Made by a program: the position numbers and the translations under genes
The notes under the pieces: generated by a model
What the model was told of the DNA's origin: nothing
Database searches by the model: none
Seen by the model: the letters and a program-made list of their open reading frames with translations, nothing else
Shown here: piece after piece, positions 1 to 6,737 of the stretch
How the letters are laid out: the number at the start of each line of letters is the position of its first letter
Position numbering within the stretch: position 1 is the stretch's first letter
From: a virus
IMG/VR virus record: IMGVR_UViG_3300025771_000004
Coordinates: 1-40,371 of that record
Strand: one strand, 5' to 3'
DNA: 40,371 bases

Positions 1-40
1 AGCGTAACGGAAGCCAACTGCATTGCATGGGCGCAAGCCG
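1..40. repeat. Left copy of 40-base terminal overlap
   Basis: These 40 bases are identical to the last 40 of the window (40332..40371). One gene reads continuously across the join in a single frame, so this is the overlap of a circular assembly. It is probably not a physical terminal repeat of the virion DNA, although a short direct repeat cannot be excluded from sequence alone. Confidence 0.95.
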
Positions 41-138
41 AAGCAAACCAAGCGGATGTTGAGGCGGCGATTGCTGCTAAGATTGAAGCTGACAAAACTC
101 CAACCAGCGCAGCGGGAGTACCGTGGGCGGCTGAATAA
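1..138 (+). CDS. C-terminal part of wrap-around tail-region protein
   Basis: This is the final 45 codons and stop of a gene that starts at 40158 and runs off the right end. Joined across the 40-base overlap it encodes 103 residues, beginning MAIQYTWSVPM and ending VPWAAE. The C-terminal part is alanine- and glutamate-rich and probably helical. It follows the long tail fibre gene with an 8-base gap behind a good AGGAG ribosome site, so it may be a small fibre-associated or assembly protein; that role is inferred from position only. Similar small proteins starting with MAIQYTW-like sequence follow fibre genes in other marine phages. No catalytic motif is visible. Confidence 0.85.
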   Translation, partial: SVTEANCIAWAQAEANQADVEAAIAAKIEADKTPTSAAGVPWAAE

Positions 139-158
139 CACACAGAAAGGAAATCAAA

Positions 159-377
159 GTGACTGAAGAAAAAAAGGTCATCACGATTGACGATGTAGAA
201 TATACGGAAGATCAACTATCAGACGAAGCTAAGGCTTGCATAAATCACATTGGTTCTCTGGATCAAAAGATCGCAAGCACACAGTTTAACTTGATTCAGT
301 TACAAGTGGGGCGTGAGGCTTTTGTAAGTAAGCTAAAGAGTTCACTAGATCAACTACAAGAGGTAGCAGCGGAGTAA
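159..377 (+). CDS. Small conserved phage protein, DUF6447-like
   Basis: A 72-residue acidic protein starting at GTG with an AAAGGA ribosome site about 8 bases upstream. The N-terminal half contains the stretch VITIDDVEYTEDQLSDEAKA, and the C-terminal half is a predicted amphipathic helix with regular leucines and valines. I recognise the overall pattern as the DUF6447 family common in marine tailed phages; its function is unknown. It sits 20 bases after the wrap-around gene and 6 bases before the next gene, so it is probably co-transcribed with the fibre genes. No signal peptide or membrane segment is seen. Confidence 0.8.
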   Translation: MTEEKKVITIDDVEYTEDQLSDEAKACINHIGSLDQKIASTQFNLIQLQVGREAFVSKLKSSLDQLQEVAAE

Positions 378-383
378 ACACTG

Positions 384-671
384 ATGCAACAGACAGACAG
401 TTGGCACCTGTCCAAGTCCGTGCCAATTACGCTAATCTTTGGTCTCCTCGTTCAAGCGGGGGCCATAGTATGGACCGTCAGTATGATGATGTCAGACATC
501 GAGAAGAACATGCGCGACATCATGGTCCTAGAGATAACCGTCAGTGAACTTGAAGATGTCGTACAGTCACAGCAAGTCTCACTCGCGCGCATCGACGAGA
601 ACATTAAGGCGATCCGAGACGCTGTCGAATACATGATGGACCGCCAAAGAGAAGAACACACACAACAATAG
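384..671 (+). CDS. Small single-span membrane protein with coiled coil
   Basis: A 95-residue protein. Residues about 14-36 form one hydrophobic span (ITLIFGLLVQAGAIVWTVSMMM), followed by about 55 charged heptad-like residues typical of a coiled coil. A GGAG ribosome site lies about 8 bases before the ATG. Its place at the head of the lysis cassette, ahead of a holin-like gene, spanin and amidase, suggests a lysis or membrane role, but it lacks the usual holin pattern of two or three spans. It could equally be a membrane-anchored accessory protein. Function not recognised. Confidence 0.75.
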   Translation: MQQTDSWHLSKSVPITLIFGLLVQAGAIVWTVSMMMSDIEKNMRDIMVLEITVSELEDVVQSQQVSLARIDENIKAIRDAVEYMMDRQREEHTQQ

Positions 672-679
672 TTTCGTAA

Positions 680-701
680 CCTAAGGAGAGCAGACCTTAG
701 G
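680..701 (+). promoter_or_regulatory. Hairpin overlapping the ribosome site of the 709 gene
   Basis: CCTAAGG (680..686) pairs perfectly with CCTTAGG (695..701) around an 8-base loop. The 3' arm overlaps the AGGAG ribosome site just upstream of the ATG at 709, and a second AAGGAG lies in the 5' arm. The hairpin could limit translation of the downstream gene. No U tract follows, so a terminator is unlikely. Confidence 0.35.
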
Positions 702-708
702 AGTTACT

Positions 709-1152
709 ATGGATCCGCTGACAGCATTAGCGGCGATCAAGACAGGTGTGGCTGCGGGTAAGCAACTGCACAACCTGTCTAAAGAGATCGCTGGTTTCTT
801 CGATGCCACTGACAGCGCCAAGAAGGCCCACGCAAAGAAGAAGAACAGTGTGTTCGCCAGTGCCAATGAAGAAGCTATGGCAACCTGGACGCAAGCTCAG
901 AACGCCAAGACAGCTGAGGCTGAACTACGAGAGTTCATTGTCAACACCAAAGGCTTCAGTGCTTACCAGGATCTACTAAAGGTAAGACGTGAGGTCATTG
1001 CACAGCGTAAAGAGGCAGAACGCCAGGCGGCTATAGAAGCTGAGGAACAGCGGGAGCTTGTGATGACCATTGCTGCGATCTTACTGATCATCATCACAGT
1101 GGTTGGCGGCTTTGGCTTCTGGTTACAAATGAAAGGATACATCGAGATATGA
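709..1152 (+). CDS. Membrane-anchored coiled-coil protein
   Basis: A 147-residue protein. It starts with a short helical region, then a lysine- and alanine-rich middle (about residues 35-110) likely to form a coiled coil, and ends with a C-terminal membrane segment near residues 118-140 (VMTIAAILLIIITVVGGFGF). The last codons overlap the ATG of the next gene (ATGA), indicating translational coupling with the holin-like protein. Placement in the lysis cassette suggests a membrane role at the end of infection. The sequence type is common in marine podoviruses but has no assigned function that I know. Confidence 0.75.
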   Translation: MDPLTALAAIKTGVAAGKQLHNLSKEIAGFFDATDSAKKAHAKKKNSVFASANEEAMATWTQAQNAKTAEAELREFIVNTKGFSAYQDLLKVRREVIAQRKEAERQAAIEAEEQRELVMTIAAILLIIITVVGGFGFWLQMKGYIEI

Positions 1153-1397
1153 ACGAGATGATCCCCGACAAGAAAACCTATCAGACAAACAAAAGACGCA
1201 TGGCCTGGACTGCACTGGCTATGATGATTGTGTCTACCGTCGCAGTACTTATAGATCCCGCCAGGATGGCTGAGGCCGACGCTGTACTCATGATGATGTA
1301 TGGATCCCTCAGTGCCCTAGTCGGCGCATACTTTGGCTTTTCGTCAACTCAGGTCACCAAGTCATCAGCTGTGGCAACGCGGAAGGATGACTATTAG
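1149..1397 (+). CDS. Putative holin (two membrane spans)
   Basis: An 82-residue protein with two hydrophobic segments, about residues 18-36 (MAWTALAMMIVSTVAVLID) and 46-65 (VLMMMYGSLSALVGAYFGF), a short loop between, a basic N-terminus and a charged C-terminus. Size, topology and position immediately before the spanin and amidase fit a class II-type holin that permeabilises the inner membrane. The start overlaps the preceding stop (ATGA). There is no sequence signature proving holin function, so the call rests on topology and context. Confidence 0.7.
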   Translation: MNEMIPDKKTYQTNKRRMAWTALAMMIVSTVAVLIDPARMAEADAVLMMMYGSLSALVGAYFGFSSTQVTKSSAVATRKDDY

Positions 1398-1767
1398 GGC
1401 CCTAGTCCTGGTCGTCCTGAGTTTCACCCTTGCATCCTGTTCTGGCATCCCTGGCTGGCTCATGCCTGGCGGTGGTGGTCCGTCTGTGACCGCTGTCGGC
1501 ACTCAGTTAGCCAAGGAAGCCAACCAGCAAGTGGTGAACGACCAGTCGAACATAAGAACAGAAGACGGCGACATCGAGGTCACTGAGCTGACAGACACAG
1601 TGCAAACCCGAGACGTCGAAAGCATCAACATCAAGAACACTGACATACCGCCCTGGGTCATCATTGCGCTGATCCTTGGTTGGCTGCTGCCTTCACCAGG
1701 TGAGATGGGCAGGGGTCTGATGTCAGCACTTTCAAGTCTGCGAAGGAGACCCAATGAGACCAGTTAA
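1387..1767 (+). CDS. Unimolecular spanin (u-spanin), outer-membrane lipoprotein
   Basis: The ATG at 1387 gives 126 residues with a lipoprotein signal: a hydrophobic stretch then lipobox L15-A16-S17-C18. Near the C-terminus is a membrane segment (WVIIALILGWLL, roughly residues 89-101) followed by an arginine-rich tail. A lipid-anchored N-terminus plus a C-terminal inner-membrane span is the defining layout of u-spanins such as T1 gp11, which is of similar length and fuses inner and outer membranes in the last lysis step. The gene overlaps the holin-like gene by 11 bases and the amidase by 14, as lysis genes often do. A longer reading with a start at 1333 would bury the signal sequence and is rejected. 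Confidence 0.8.
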   Translation: MTIRALVLVVLSFTLASCSGIPGWLMPGGGGPSVTAVGTQLAKEANQQVVNDQSNIRTEDGDIEVTELTDTVQTRDVESINIKNTDIPPWVIIALILGWLLPSPGEMGRGLMSALSSLRRRPNETS

Positions 1768-2182
1768 CGAGATTATCATCCACTGCACAGCCACACGCCC
1801 AGGCTGGTGGAAAGACAAGAGCGCTGCCGAGAAGACAGCGGAACTACGACGGTGGCACGTTGAGGATCGTAACTGGAGCGACATAGGCTACCACTATACT
1901 ATCGACAGAGACGGGACGATCACCAAAGGTCGATCTATGGAACGCAACGGTGCCCACACTAAGGGACGCAATAAGAACACTTGCGGTATCGCTCTGTTTG
2001 GGGGCTTCGGTTCAACATCCAATGATCGCTTCAGTGAGAACTTTACGCCCGAGCAGATGGCGTCATTGCAGCAACTGGTTGCGGATCTGACGAATACCTA
2101 CCCGATCAACAAGGTCTCAGGCCACAACCAGTATGCACCAAAGGCATGTCCTGGGTTCAACGTCTCGAACTACTTCAAGTAA
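1754..2182 (+). CDS. N-acetylmuramoyl-L-alanine amidase (T7 lysozyme-like endolysin)
   Basis: 142 residues, a single Amidase_2 domain of nearly the same length as T7 lysozyme. Zinc ligands H10 (IIHCTAT), H124 (GHNQYAP) and C132 (KACPGF) are present, as are catalytic Y46 and K130, equivalent to T7 H17, H122, C130, Y46 and K128. It should cut the amide bond between muramic acid and the peptide stem. There is no signal peptide, so export depends on the holin. In T7 the same protein also binds and inhibits the phage RNA polymerase; whether this one does so with the polymerase encoded at 3976 is open. Confidence 0.95.
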   Translation: MRPVNEIIIHCTATRPGWWKDKSAAEKTAELRRWHVEDRNWSDIGYHYTIDRDGTITKGRSMERNGAHTKGRNKNTCGIALFGGFGSTSNDRFSENFTPEQMASLQQLVADLTNTYPINKVSGHNQYAPKACPGFNVSNYFK

Positions 2183-2211
2183 TTCCCCTCAGCAGAAAGG
2201 AAGGTGATCCA

Positions 2212-2298
2212 ATGTCTATCATGGCTGGATTTCCTGTGTCAGTCCCAGAGCTGATCATCATAGGAATGCTGGCTGTGGTCATCTATAAACTTAGGTAA
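2212..2298 (+). CDS. 28-residue membrane micropeptide
   Basis: A short ORF with a strong ribosome site (AAAGGAAGGTG) 6-8 bases before ATG. The product is almost entirely one hydrophobic span (VPELIIIGMLAVVIYKL) with a basic C-terminus. It closes the lysis operon just before the terminator at 2316. Its size and position suggest an accessory holin or antiholin-like peptide, but no homologous family is recognised. Confidence 0.6.
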   Translation: MSIMAGFPVSVPELIIIGMLAVVIYKLR

Positions 2299-2315
2299 TC
2301 AACAGCCCACTAAAT

Positions 2316-2374
2316 AACATCGGTCCGACATCAGCATGGCTTTTAGCCAGCATCGGTTTGGATCGGTGTTTTTT
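2316..2374 (+). terminator. Rho-independent terminator after lysis cassette
   Basis: AACATCGGTCC (2316..2326) pairs with GGATCGGTGTT (2360..2370) using a few G.U pairs. An inner TGGCT/AGCCA hairpin lies within, and a run of six T follows. It separates the late lysis operon from the attachment/integrase region. Confidence 0.75.
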
Positions 2375-2413
2375 GCTCCTCTTCAGTAAACAAAAGTATT
2401 GTAAAACCAGAGA

Positions 2414-2463
2414 GGAATCATTATCTATTGATTACGGACGATGAGATCGGGAGTTCAATCGTC
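2414..2463. repeat. Repeat elements flanking the attachment core
   Basis: GGAATCATTATC at 2414..2425 matches 11 of 12 bases of the start of the tRNA-like core (2481..2492). GACGAT (2437..2442) and ATCGTC (2458..2463) form a 6-bp inverted repeat around 15 bases. These could be integrase-binding sites beside attP; this is suggestive only. Confidence 0.4.
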
Positions 2464-2480
2464 GGTAGTGACAGCGGAAA

Positions 2481-2528
2481 GGAATCATAATCCGCGTGTC
2501 GGGGGTTCAAGTCCCTCCTCCGCTACCA
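2481..2528 (+). other. attP: Candidate attP core: 3' half of a tRNA(CAT) gene
   Basis: These 48 bases match the 3' half of a canonical class I tRNA: the end of an anticodon stem GGA/TCC around loop ATCATAA with anticodon CAT (2486..2488), a 5-base variable loop, T arm GGGGG-TTCAAGT-CCCTC, acceptor strand CTCCGCT, discriminator A and encoded CCA. There is no normal D arm or 5' half upstream, so it is not an ordinary intact tRNA gene. A 3' tRNA fragment about 500 bases from a tyrosine integrase is the classic attP arrangement; integration would restore the host tRNA-Met (or tRNA-Ile2) gene. Upstream AGCGGA (2473..2478) can pair with TCCGCT of the acceptor strand, so a D-armless tRNA-like fold is also possible. 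Confidence 0.8.
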
Positions 2529-2581
2529 ACCAAGAACTCATCGGTATTCATCAGTCCTTAACCATAAGGAGACTGATTACG

Positions 2582-2815
2582 ATGACTAAAGTTACCCCAT
2601 ATTACACACTGTTTGTTCGCTCACCTGAAACTGGTGAATGGGAAGACGTCTATGGCTCATACAGCGCCAAAGATTGCCGTGACAAGTGGCTATACGACTA
2701 CAACGGCTACGGCGAGTACACCAAAGACGACGTACAGGTCTATAAGACCGACGGATCCCACGAAGCACTACTTCGCGTCCACCGCAAGCTAAACCCTGAC
2801 GAGGTGTCAGCATGA
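2582..2815 (+). CDS. Hypothetical small protein
   Basis: A 77-residue protein beginning MTKVTPYYTLFVRSPE, with an AAGGAG ribosome site 10 bases upstream of the ATG. An upstream start at 2441 would translate through the tRNA-like attachment core and is rejected. The sequence is rich in aromatic and charged residues with no membrane segment or catalytic motif. It overlaps the next gene by ATGA, so it is part of a small operon leading to the integrase. Function unknown. Confidence 0.7.
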   Translation: MTKVTPYYTLFVRSPETGEWEDVYGSYSAKDCRDKWLYDYNGYGEYTKDDVQVYKTDGSHEALLRVHRKLNPDEVSA

Positions 2816-2898
2816 ACTGGCTCGGAGACCTCATCGGATGCCTGGCACTGTTTGTCATGCTCTACGTCGGTCTGGGTGCGGCACATGTATTCGGATGA
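2812..2898 (+). CDS. 28-residue membrane peptide
   Basis: Starts in the stop of the previous gene (ATGA overlap). The product MNWLGDLIGCLALFVMLYVG plus GLGAAHVFG is essentially one membrane span. Coupled translation makes expression plausible. The role is unknown; it could be an accessory to lysogeny or host-membrane modification. Confidence 0.5.
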   Translation: MNWLGDLIGCLALFVMLYVGLGAAHVFG

Positions 2899-3028
2899 CA
2901 CGGACTTAGACGACTTCCTTAGGCAGCTGTTTCCACCGTTGCCTAAGCCATCCACCAGGGAAGCACCTGACTACCGAGATCATACACCCTGGACACCAAC
3001 ATATGACGGCGAAGAGCCACCGTTCTAA
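2885..3028 (+). CDS. Hypothetical acidic proline-rich micropeptide
   Basis: A 47-residue ORF overlapping the preceding one by 14 bases: acidic N-terminus, several prolines, ending YDGEEPPF. The acidic tail with terminal phenylalanine superficially resembles protein-interaction tails of ssDNA-binding proteins, but nothing else supports that. There is no strong ribosome site, so it would rely on coupling. It lies 16 bases before the integrase gene. Confidence 0.45.
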   Translation: MYSDDTDLDDFLRQLFPPLPKPSTREAPDYRDHTPWTPTYDGEEPPF

Positions 3029-3044
3029 CTGGGAGTAAGAACAC

Positions 3045-3866
3045 ATGAACTTGATTGACTTTGTAAACACAGAAGCACCTAACATTTGGCACGGACGTCA
3101 CCTAAAGCAGAGCCAGGCGAAGATGCACCGCTTCGGCGCACACAATGGTGTTGGCTTTAAGGATCTTAAAGATGTCACAGCAATGGACGTACACCAGTTT
3201 GGCCTACACCTAAGGTCGTTAGGTCTAACCGAGAATACAGTTGACCACTACAAGGCGGCTATTAGTGCTATCCTAAGTCATGCATTAGATCTCGAATTAG
3301 TCGACAAGATGCCAAACATTAAGTTTGCGCAGAAGAAGCCTGGTCGTGTACGTTTCTTGTCTGAGGCCGAACAGGAGAAGCTATTAGACTTCTTCAGCGG
3401 TCACAAGCACTGGTGGATGAAACACTGGTGTCAGATCGCACTCAGCACTGGTATGCGTCACGACGAGATCCACAGTATCAACCCTAGCATCGTGGAGATG
3501 CGTGGGAAGGACATGTGTGTCGTGCGCCTAACCAAAACAAAGAACGGCGATGACCGCACGGTGTTTTTATCTGGTAAAGCCTACAAGGCATTGGCTGATC
3601 TAGAGTTCACCCCAGGTGCGCTGTACACAAAGAACAAGTTCTATGACAGCTGGGCTGATGCACGTTCTAAGATTGCACCAGGTGACAAAGAGTTTGTCTT
3701 TCACACACTGAGACATACCGCAGCTACCACAATGGTCAATGACCACAAGCTGCCCACAGTAACCGTGGCAATGCAGTTAGGCCATCGGACGCTACAAACG
3801 ACACAAAAGTACGTGCACCAGAAAGAGGACGCAGCGATGGAAATAGCAAGACTAATGGGGGCCTAA
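3045..3866 (+). CDS. int: Tyrosine site-specific integrase
   Basis: 273 residues with an N-terminal SAM-like DNA-binding domain (about 1-95) and a C-terminal catalytic domain. All signature residues are visible: R138 (STGMRHDEI), a beta-hairpin lysine near 164-166, H220-x-x-R223 (HTLRHT), H247 (LGHRT) and the nucleophile Y256. It should recombine attP with the matching host tRNA gene, making the phage temperate. A GGGAG ribosome site precedes the ATG and a strong terminator begins within the last codons, isolating it from the RNA polymerase gene. An integrase just upstream of a T7-type polymerase is also the order in integrase-bearing cyanophage and SAR11 podoviruses. Confidence 0.95.
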   Translation: MNLIDFVNTEAPNIWHGRHLKQSQAKMHRFGAHNGVGFKDLKDVTAMDVHQFGLHLRSLGLTENTVDHYKAAISAILSHALDLELVDKMPNIKFAQKKPGRVRFLSEAEQEKLLDFFSGHKHWWMKHWCQIALSTGMRHDEIHSINPSIVEMRGKDMCVVRLTKTKNGDDRTVFLSGKAYKALADLEFTPGALYTKNKFYDSWADARSKIAPGDKEFVFHTLRHTAATTMVNDHKLPTVTVAMQLGHRTLQTTQKYVHQKEDAAMEIARLMGA

Positions 3867-3878
3867 AGGCTCCCTTTT
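3857..3878 (+). terminator. Terminator after integrase
   Basis: GGGGGCC (3857..3863), loop TAAA, GGCTCCC (3868..3874) with one G.U pair, then TTTT. It overlaps the integrase stop region and insulates the RNA polymerase gene from integrase transcription. Confidence 0.85.
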
Positions 3879-3935
3879 ACGTTCCAATGCTGAGAAAACA
3901 GACGCCAATAAAAACAATGGCTTACAGAAAAGGGT

Positions 3936-3960
3936 ACTAAGAGACCCCTTTAGAAGCCAA
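3936..3960 (+). promoter_or_regulatory. Phage RNA polymerase promoter 1 (upstream of polymerase gene)
   Basis: The element ACTAAGAGACCCCTTTA followed by GAAGCC occurs here and is repeated exactly for 25 bases at 6667. Aligned at TAGAAG it matches 13 of 21 positions of the SP6 promoter, putting +1 at G3953 on the + strand. It lies 23 bases before the RNA polymerase ATG, so the polymerase probably drives its own gene once made. The first round must come from a host promoter that I could not identify. Confidence 0.8.
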
Positions 3961-3975
3961 GGGAGTAACTTAAGA

Positions 3976-6435
3976 ATGACGAATGTCGTAGAACTACAGG
4001 CACAATTAGAACAAGAGATGATCCAACGAGGTCAGGAGAGATACCAGAAACGTCAAGAGAAACTAGCACCCAGTCAACGTGAGATACCACATCAGATTAT
4101 AACTGAAGTGTTACCTAAAGTATCTTCCACCATTGTCAGATATCTTAAAGAAGATGAACACAGGTTTGACAGTGGTAGAGGACGCAAGTCTGAATGGTAT
4201 GAACCACTGGTTGACCTGGATCCTGACACCCTAGCCTATATAGGTCTTAACTGTTGTTATGAGACTGTCTTAAAGCAGAACTCACTGGCAGGGTGTTACT
4301 CTATGATTGGCAATAGGGTTGAACTAGAGATTTGGGCTGACGATCTCAAACAGTATGACAACAGTCTGTTCCAACGTCTTAAACATCAGGTGACCAGAGA
4401 TCACTCAAGTGAACGCTACAGGATCAAGGCTGCACGTATCATAGCCTCAAAAGCTGGCTTTGAGTTTCAAAAGTGGGGACGTGCGATGAAGGTCAAGGTG
4501 GCATCTCCAATACTTAATGCCATCCTAGAGTCTTCAGACATCTTCGAGGTCGCAACACACGAAGAAAACCTCAAGACACATAGGAACCTAACGCTGACTG
4601 ATGAGGCTACAGATCTCATTAACCAGAGGGTCTTTGATGCATCCTGGGCAGAACCTATGTTTGGACCCTTGGTTGTACCACCTAAGCCTTGGACGTCTTT
4701 TGAAACTGGGGCATACCAGGACAGCATGTTGTCAGCCTTGGTACCTATGGTGCGTAAGGCTACCTCAGAGCAACGCAGGGCACTTGTGAGAGACTTTGAG
4801 AAGAACCCTGAGCCTTTGTATGTCAAATCTATTAACGCACTCCAGGCCACCCCTCTTAGGATCAACAAGCGTGTCTTGGATGTCTTAGACTATTGCGTCA
4901 AAGAGAAACTAAGGTTTTCTAAGTTTCCTGACCTAGAGCCACCAGAGTTTCCTAAGTTACCTGACGACTTCGACAGTCTACCTGAGAAGACCCAGCGTCA
5001 GCTAAAGCGAGACCAAAAGGACTGGCATCTAAAGCGTAGGGAGTCTGTAGCTAACCTAGTTGTCATGGATGATGACTTACGTCAGGCACACAGGATGTCT
5101 GAGGTACCTCAGTTCTATCTACCGTGGTCCTTTGACTTTAGAGGGCGCATGTATCCTGTGTCTCACTTTAACTATCACAGGGATGACCATGTAAAGGCAC
5201 TCTTTGAGTTTGCTAGAGGTAAACCTGTGGCTGAAGAGGACAGAGGATGGCTTGCGATACACCTGGCTAACGTAGGTGACTTCGAAAAGATCTCGAAGAA
5301 AAGCCTAGACGACAGGATTCAGTGGGTCATAGACAACGATCAGTGGTTACGTCTCGTCAATGACAACCCTATTAGAACCTTTGATCTCTGGACCCAAGCT
5401 GACAAACCGTTCCAGTTCCTGGCAGCTATCTTTGCTTACTACAGTGATGACCCAGTGTGTCACCTTCCGATCTCTTTAGATGGAACTAACAGTGGCGTAC
5501 AGCACTATGCCCTGGCACTACGGTCATCTGAGGATGGGCACATGGTAAACCTATTGCCTGATAACAAGTGTCAGGATGTCTATCAGACTGTGGCTGACCG
5601 GGTGATCCAGGATCTGACTGAAGATGGATCTGACGAGGCAGTCAAATGGCTCGACTTCGGTATCACCAGGTCAACCGTAAAACGCAATGTCATGACCTAC
5701 GGCTACTCTAGCGTGGAACGCGGGTTTGGCGATCAGATCATTGAGGATCTCATGCAGCCACTACAAAAGGATGTGAACTATGGAACTATAGATGAGCATC
5801 CGTTTGGTGACCCAAGAGAACAAGAGCACTACGCGCGGTTCCTCGCTAAGTTTAACTATCAGGCAGTACAAAAGGTCATCTCTAGTGTTGCCCAGGGTAT
5901 GGCGTTCTTACAGTCATATGCTGACGCATTAGCACGTGAAGGTAGGTCAGTTCGTTGGACAACCCCTAGCGGCTTCCCAGCCATCCAGAGGTACACCAAG
6001 CCTGATGTCAAACGTGTGCGGATCTTCTTGTATGACCGAGAAGCTAAGATGCCAAAGCCATCACGTCTTACCTTGCACGGCATAGGTCCTAAATATGACA
6101 CCAGGAAAGCACGGGCTGGCGTCGCGCCTAACTTCGTGCACTCGCTCGATGCTGCCCACATGCAGCTGGCGATCTGCCACGGTTTAGACCAGGGCATCGA
6201 GGACTTCTTCATGATCCACGACAGCTTCGGAACTAACGCAGCAGATACCTGGGCATTCTACCACAACATACGTCATGCAATCGTCGACATGTACGAAGAC
6301 AACTGTGTCTTAGGTAACTTCGAGATTGAGTGTCGTAACCGCCTGGCTAATCCAGACATGGATTTAGCACCAGTACCAGAGAAGGGAGATCTAGACGTTA
6401 GAGCAGTCTTAGAGAGCGAATATTGCTTTAGCTAA
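3976..6435 (+). CDS. T7-type single-subunit DNA-directed RNA polymerase
   Basis: 819 residues, slightly shorter than T7 (883) and SP6 (874). Visible motifs in order: the region DFRGRMYPVSHFN (T7 WRGRVYAVSMFN), motif A with catalytic D502 (SLDGTNSGVQH), motif B R-x3-K569 ... Y577 (RSTVKRNVMTYGY), motif C with catalytic D749 (MIHDSFG), and a C-terminal foot ending LESEYCFS, comparable to the T7 FAFA end. All catalytic residues are intact. It should transcribe replication and late genes from the three related promoters in this genome. The ATG at 3976 follows AGGGAG. Its preceding promoter suggests positive autoregulation. Confidence 0.97.
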   Translation: MTNVVELQAQLEQEMIQRGQERYQKRQEKLAPSQREIPHQIITEVLPKVSSTIVRYLKEDEHRFDSGRGRKSEWYEPLVDLDPDTLAYIGLNCCYETVLKQNSLAGCYSMIGNRVELEIWADDLKQYDNSLFQRLKHQVTRDHSSERYRIKAARIIASKAGFEFQKWGRAMKVKVASPILNAILESSDIFEVATHEENLKTHRNLTLTDEATDLINQRVFDASWAEPMFGPLVVPPKPWTSFETGAYQDSMLSALVPMVRKATSEQRRALVRDFEKNPEPLYVKSINALQATPLRINKRVLDVLDYCVKEKLRFSKFPDLEPPEFPKLPDDFDSLPEKTQRQLKRDQKDWHLKRRESVANLVVMDDDLRQAHRMSEVPQFYLPWSFDFRGRMYPVSHFNYHRDDHVKALFEFARGKPVAEEDRGWLAIHLANVGDFEKISKKSLDDRIQWVIDNDQWLRLVNDNPIRTFDLWTQADKPFQFLAAIFAYYSDDPVCHLPISLDGTNSGVQHYALALRSSEDGHMVNLLPDNKCQDVYQTVADRVIQDLTEDGSDEAVKWLDFGITRSTVKRNVMTYGYSSVERGFGDQIIEDLMQPLQKDVNYGTIDEHPFGDPREQEHYARFLAKFNYQAVQKVISSVAQGMAFLQSYADALAREGRSVRWTTPSGFPAIQRYTKPDVKRVRIFLYDREAKMPKPSRLTLHGIGPKYDTRKARAGVAPNFVHSLDAAHMQLAICHGLDQGIEDFFMIHDSFGTNAADTWAFYHNIRHAIVDMYEDNCVLGNFEIECRNRLANPDMDLAPVPEKGDLDVRAVLESEYCFS

Positions 6436-6449
6436 AACAGGAGAAACAA

Positions 6450-6653
6450 ATGAAGGCGTATTATGAATTATCAGGTTACAGGTATGTGACCGACGGATAC
6501 TGGGATTGGGAACTACTCGTGTCCAGGGTTAAAACAATCGAAGAGATTATGATGTACCGTGCAAAGTCTAAAGCAGAAGACACAGAGTATGCTGGTCATA
6601 GGGTCTGTTTAGTAGTCGAAATTGATACCGATCCTTGTGAAGACATGCATTAA
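6450..6653 (+). CDS. Hypothetical protein after RNA polymerase
   Basis: A 67-residue protein with a clear AGGAG ribosome site 14 bases after the polymerase stop. It begins MKAYYELSGYRYVTDGYWDW and ends with an acidic tail; it is rich in tyrosine and tryptophan with a predicted beta-rich fold. It has no membrane segment or known motif. It lies just before promoter 2, so it is transcribed with the polymerase. In T7 this neighbourhood contains host-takeover genes, a possible but unproven role. Confidence 0.7.
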   Translation: MKAYYELSGYRYVTDGYWDWELLVSRVKTIEEIMMYRAKSKAEDTEYAGHRVCLVVEIDTDPCEDMH

Positions 6654-6666
6654 AACAACAGAGCAG

Positions 6667-6691
6667 ACTAAGAGACCCCTTTAGAAGCCAA
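6667..6691 (+). promoter_or_regulatory. Phage RNA polymerase promoter 2 (replication operon)
   Basis: An exact 25-base copy of the element at 3936, with -17 at A6667 and the predicted start at G6684. It sits 71 bases before the ssDNA-binding protein gene and so heads the replication block. Confidence 0.8.
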
Positions 6692-6737
6692 CAAGAGCTT
6701 CACGTAGGAAACTATCAAATACAGGAGACTCATCCAT

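Noticed and set aside
2402-2528. Complete tRNA gene
   Set aside because: No canonical D arm and no 5' half that pairs in the standard spacing; only the 3' half is tRNA-like, so an attachment core is the better call.
2441-2581. Upstream extension of the ORF that ends at 2815
   Set aside because: It would translate through the tRNA-like attachment core; the ATG at 2582 has a strong ribosome site, and the upstream residues look like translated RNA-gene sequence.
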